From positions 1 to 16,757 of the forward strand of contig DASRCB010000374.1 in the NCBI GenBank assembly GCA_035653295.1: DNA of 16,757 nt, in the 5' to 3' direction. The notes under the pieces are model-generated. The model was not told where the DNA came from. It worked only from the letters and a program-made list of their open reading frames with translations, and made no database searches. The position numbers and the translations under genes were made by a program. This stretch comes from DASRCB01 sp035653295. GTDB taxonomy: Bacteria > Acidobacteriota > Terriglobia > Bryobacterales > Bryobacteraceae. Of the stretch, positions 14,195 to 16,757 are shown in pieces; position 1 is the first letter of the stretch, and every line of letters begins with the position of its first letter.

Positions 14195-15491
14195 GACGTT
14201 TGTGATTGCGCTCGCGGTGGCCTTGGCCGCTGGCATCTGCGCGCAGGACACGCAGCAGGCGGATACGAAGGACCGGGCCAAAGCGGTTCGGGATTACGCG
14301 AAGAGCCAGGGCGCGACCATTGAGAAGCTGGCCACCTACCTGTCCGATCCGGACATCGATGTCCGCGTCGAGGCCGTCAAGGGCATCGACGAGATCGGCG
14401 GAGCCGCGACTATTGATCCGCTGGTCCGGGCGCTGGCCGACAACGATCCGGAGGTGCAGATTCGCGCCACCGACGGCCTCGTCAATTTCTATTTACCGGG
14501 TTACCTGCAGAAGGGCGGCCTTACCGCGCCATTCCGGCGCGCGGGGTCGGCCATCAAGGCGCATTTCACCGATACCAACGATCAGGTGATCGATCCGTAC
14601 GTTGAAGTCCGTCCCGATGTCATCATGGCCCTGGGCAAAGTGGTGACCGGCGCGGCAAGCATGCACGCGCGGGCGAACGCGGCGCGGGCCATCGGCATTC
14701 TCCGCGGGCGTGCGGCGATTCCCGATCTGCTCAGCGCGATGCGCAGGAGCAAGGACGACGAGGTGATGTACGAATCGCTCATCGCGCTCCAGAAGATCCA
14801 CGATCCCACCGTCGCCCCGCAGATCACGTGGATGCTGCGCGATCTCAGCGACCGCATTCAGGTCACCGCGCTGGAGACCACCGGGCTGCTGCAGAATCGC
14901 GCGGCGCTGCCGGACGTCCGCGATGCTCTGAATCGCGCGCACAATAACAAGGTGCGCCGGGCCGCGCTGGAAGCGATCGCGCTGATGCCCGACGACAGCG
15001 TGCACGGCGTGCTGGTCTCGTACCTGAACGACAAGGATGACGCGCTCCGCGCATCGGCGGCCGAAGGCCTGGCTCGCCTGAAGAATCCGGCCGACCTGCC
15101 CGCGCTGGAGAAGATGTTCAACACCGATAAAAAGACGGCCCCGCGGCTCGCGGCGGCCTTCGGCATGGTGAACCTGGGCCGGCTGGAAGGAACGGAGCTC
15201 GGACCGCTGCGCTATCTGGTCAATCAACTGAACTCGGTGGGCTATCGTGAAACCGCACGCCCGTACCTTGTGGAGCTGGCGCGCGACCCCGCCGTTCGGC
15301 AATCGATCTATCCGCTGCTACAGGGCGCGAGCCGCGACGAAAAAACCGGGTTGGCCGACGTGCTGGCCCGCAGCGGCGGCCCCGATGCGCTGCCTTATCT
15401 GCAGACCATCTCGCGCGATCCGGACACCACTGTGGCCGAAGCGGGCGTTCGCGCCCTGAAAACGCTGCAGGCCCGCACGTCGCGATCCTGA
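14184..15491 (+). CDS. Secreted HEAT-repeat protein
   Basis: From the chosen start this is a 435-residue protein with a signal peptide (FAKTFVIALAVALAAGICA, cleavage before QD near residue 21). The rest is alpha-helical HEAT/PBS-lyase-type repeats: for example LATYLSDPDIDVRVEAVKGI (49-68), LVRALADNDPEVQIRATDGL (80-99), and IALQKIHDPTVAPQI and LVSYLNDKDDALRASAAEGLARL further on, ending with the last repeat near residue 425. Such repeats form superhelical scaffolds for protein binding; the partner is unknown. The start is uncertain: TTG at 14184 retains a Lys before the hydrophobic core and has AGGTGG three bases upstream, while GTG at 14202 would shorten the signal peptide. An ATG at 14094 is deep inside mqnD and would bury the signal peptide. 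The overlap implies coupling to mqnD, though the roles are not obviously related. Confidence 0.8.
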   Translation: MFAKTFVIALAVALAAGICAQDTQQADTKDRAKAVRDYAKSQGATIEKLATYLSDPDIDVRVEAVKGIDEIGGAATIDPLVRALADNDPEVQIRATDGLVNFYLPGYLQKGGLTAPFRRAGSAIKAHFTDTNDQVIDPYVEVRPDVIMALGKVVTGAASMHARANAARAIGILRGRAAIPDLLSAMRRSKDDEVMYESLIALQKIHDPTVAPQITWMLRDLSDRIQVTALETTGLLQNRAALPDVRDALNRAHNNKVRRAALEAIALMPDDSVHGVLVSYLNDKDDALRASAAEGLARLKNPADLPALEKMFNTDKKTAPRLAAAFGMVNLGRLEGTELGPLRYLVNQLNSVGYRETARPYLVELARDPAVRQSIYPLLQGASRDEKTGLADVLARSGGPDALPYLQTISRDPDTTVAEAGVRALKTLQARTSRS

Positions 15492-15500
15492 GAGCCGGCA

Positions 15501-15857
15501 ATGCGGCACATCGATCGCGTGCGCCGCTGTTGTATGTCGTTGCCTCACGCCACCGAGCACATGCAGTGGGGCGGCCTGGTGTTCAAAGTCGCGGAGAAGG
15601 TTTTCGCGTGGCTGGCGCTCGAGCCCGGAAAGACCTGGCTGTGCTTCAAGTGCACCCCGGAGGAGTTCGCCGAGCTAACGGAGCGCGAGGGCATTATCCA
15701 GGCCCCGTATTTCGCGAGGAATCACTGGGTCGCGCTGGAGACCGAAGACGCGCTGCCCGTGCGCGAACTGGACCAGCGGCTGCGGCGATCGTACGAGCTG
15801 GTAGTCGAAAAGCTGCCAAAGAAGACGCGCGCCGCAATCACCCAGGCCCATCTATAG
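15501..15857 (+). CDS. MmcQ/YjbR-family protein
   Basis: This 118-residue protein matches the whole length of the MmcQ/YjbR family (double-wing DNA-binding-like fold). The opening CCMSLPHATEHMQWGGLVFKV (10-30), KVFAWLALEPGKTWLCFKC (33-51), YFARNHWVALE (70-80) and the closing LRRSYELVVEKLPKK (94-108) are typical. Members are often annotated as DNA-binding, but their cellular role is not established. It starts 9 nt after the HEAT-repeat gene and may be the last gene of the mqnD operon. Its TAG stop overlaps the TAG stop of the convergent epimerase gene by 6 bp in the palindrome CTATAG. Confidence 0.88.
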   Translation: MRHIDRVRRCCMSLPHATEHMQWGGLVFKVAEKVFAWLALEPGKTWLCFKCTPEEFAELTEREGIIQAPYFARNHWVALETEDALPVRELDQRLRRSYELVVEKLPKKTRAAITQAHL

Positions 15858-16523
15858 CGACCGCAGCCACCCAATCGTCGCCGGCAGATCATCGCTGCCG
15901 AATGCCAGCGAGCCCATCACGACAGTGTCGGCGCCTGCTGCCCGCAACTGCGGAACCGTGTCACGCCGAATGCCGCCGTCCGCTCCGATGCGCACGCGCC
16001 CTGCCAATCCAGCGGCATCGAGCATCGCGCGCGTACGGCGGAGCCGCGGCAGAGCTTCGGGCAGCAATCCCTGGCCTTTCACGCCGGAAGGAGTGCCCAG
16101 CAGCGTGATCATGTCCACCCGGCGCAGATGCGGCTCCACGGACTGCGTCGGCACATCCGGCGTCAGCACCAGGCCGGCCGCCTTGCCGCGCTCGTGGATG
16201 GAATCGAGCGCCTTGGGGTCGTGAACGCTGATCAGGTCCGCGCCGGCGTCGGCGAAATGATCGATCTGCGCCTCGAGGATCGCGGCGTCGGCCATGAGGT
16301 GCACATGCAGCGGACGCGCGGTCGCCTCCCGTACCCGCGCTGTGAGGTCCGGAAAAAACAGCAGGCGTGGCGTGAAATGGCCGTCGGAAACATCGATGTG
16401 GAACAAATCGGCGAACGGCTCGGCGCGCGCGATCTCATCCCGAAGACGCAGCAGGTCGGCGGACCACAGCGAGAACTCCGCCAGCAGACGGTCAGCCGGG
16501 AAGGCCTCCCAGAACCCAGGCAC
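15852..16523 (-). CDS. Divergent ribulose-phosphate 3-epimerase-like protein
   Basis: This 223-residue TIM-barrel protein, read from GTG at 16523, has the length of the family. The expected metal and catalytic positions are present: His42 and Asp44 in FHIDVSDGHF, His75 in VHLMAD and Asp182 in GADGGIRRDTV. The phosphate-site region AAGADTVVMGSLAFG near the end is also typical. Other motifs depart from canonical Rpe: the first-strand motif is EFSLWSADL rather than APSILSADF, and the usual MTVNPGFGGQ loop is replaced by ITLLGTPSGVKGQ (139-151). It is therefore likely an epimerase acting on a pentulose or hexulose phosphate, but perhaps not the pentose-phosphate housekeeping enzyme. The open frame extends to 16637, but those 38 residues are Arg/Ser-rich and unlike the family. 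A -10-like element lies just before the GTG. Confidence 0.8.
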   Translation of the reverse strand: MPGFWEAFPADRLLAEFSLWSADLLRLRDEIARAEPFADLFHIDVSDGHFTPRLLFFPDLTARVREATARPLHVHLMADAAILEAQIDHFADAGADLISVHDPKALDSIHERGKAAGLVLTPDVPTQSVEPHLRRVDMITLLGTPSGVKGQGLLPEALPRLRRTRAMLDAAGLAGRVRIGADGGIRRDTVPQLRAAGADTVVMGSLAFGSDDLPATIGWLRSL

Positions 16524-16532
16524 GCGACTCGG

Positions 16533-16538
16533 AGGATA
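16533..16538 (-). promoter_or_regulatory. Extended -10 element before the epimerase-like gene
   Basis: On the minus strand TGCTATCCT (16541 down to 16533) is an extended -10 (TGn plus TATCCT). Nine bases separate it from the GTG at 16523. There is no Shine-Dalgarno sequence, so the mRNA would be nearly leaderless. This placement also argues against starts upstream at 16637. Confidence 0.4.
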
Positions 16539-16647
16539 GCACCGATCGCGCGTACTGCGCTTTGTACTGCGAGCCTTTGGCTTGCACGCCTGCAAACTCA
16601 ATGCTGCATTGCGAACAGCAGCGCGAGAGCGGCCCATGCGCCCGCGA

Positions 16648-16757
16648 TCACTGCCGCATGATCGTACTCAGCGGCACGCGATACAGGTTGCCCAGCCCAT
16701 TGCGCACGCCCGCAACGCGGTCGTGGAACTCGCGAGCCGTCCACGGGCCGTCGTGCT
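16648..16757 (-). CDS. C-terminal end of an unidentified protein, truncated by the window edge
   Basis: A minus-strand frame enters from the right edge and ends at TGA (16648-16650), coding for at least 35 residues with plausible protein composition: HDGPWTAREFHDRV, then AGVRNGLGNLYRVPLSTIMR and a final Gln. I do not recognise the family. The reading is favoured over the other two minus frames because one of them stops early and the other runs directly into the untranslated region before the epimerase-like gene. A 124 bp gap separates its stop from the epimerase start. This is a short fragment, so confidence is limited. Confidence 0.45.
   Translation of the reverse strand, partial: HDGPWTAREFHDRVAGVRNGLGNLYRVPLSTIMRQ

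Noticed and set aside
16524..16637. N-terminal extension of the epimerase-like protein
   Set aside because: The 38 extra residues are Arg/Ser-rich, absent from the family pattern, and the -10-like element lies within this stretch.

Overview
This 16.8 kb window is GC-rich, gene-dense bacterial chromosome with many GTG and TTG starts. The gene content best fits an Acidobacteriota genome of the Bryobacterales/Solibacter type. The pointers are an SpoIVB-like S55 protein of the form I associate with that phylum, a large secreted propeller protein, an exosortase/EpsI pair, a futalosine-pathway menaquinone enzyme, and the relic tail of an Oar/TonB-like beta-barrel. The taxonomic call is an inference from protein style, since no rRNA or tRNA is present. 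I see no CRISPR array, insertion sequence or phage genes.

Layout. (1) 1-1071: the 3' part of an error-prone DNA polymerase gene (dnaE2). (2) 1120-2671, minus: a two-gene exosortase-EpsI operon for sorting and export of surface proteins. (3) 2737-7517, plus: an S55-domain protein, translationally coupled to a 749-residue secreted beta-propeller protein, then an SDR oxidoreductase. (4) 7542-8318, minus: a YdcF/ElyC-like membrane protein, divergent from (5) 8458-9536: a CoA-binding protein and a Maf nucleotide pyrophosphatase. (6) 9590-10815, minus: a lipoprotein and a His/Pro-rich secreted protein. (7) 10816-11115: a regulatory gap holding a decayed beta-barrel C-terminus and helically phased repeats. 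(8) 11116-13301, plus: an OmpR-type response regulator and its sensor kinase, whose periplasmic loop is also His/Pro-rich. (9) 13349-15857: mqnD, a HEAT-repeat secreted protein and a MmcQ/YjbR protein. (10) 15852-16757, minus: a divergent ribulose-phosphate-3-epimerase-like protein and the last codons of an unidentified gene.

Two themes stand out. First, region 6-8 looks like a Cpx/Zra-type envelope- or metal-stress module: a secreted protein divergent from a two-component system, with similar His/Pro stretches in the secreted protein and the sensor, and a candidate operator (TGTnAAGC repeats at 11 bp and 21 bp steps) between them. Second, several genes start 6-9 nt downstream of a -10-like hexamer and have no Shine-Dalgarno sequence, which suggests leaderless mRNAs. 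The S55 protein is also notable because its GMSGSP serine motif precedes its FGH histidine motif, the reverse of the order in Bacillus SpoIVB.
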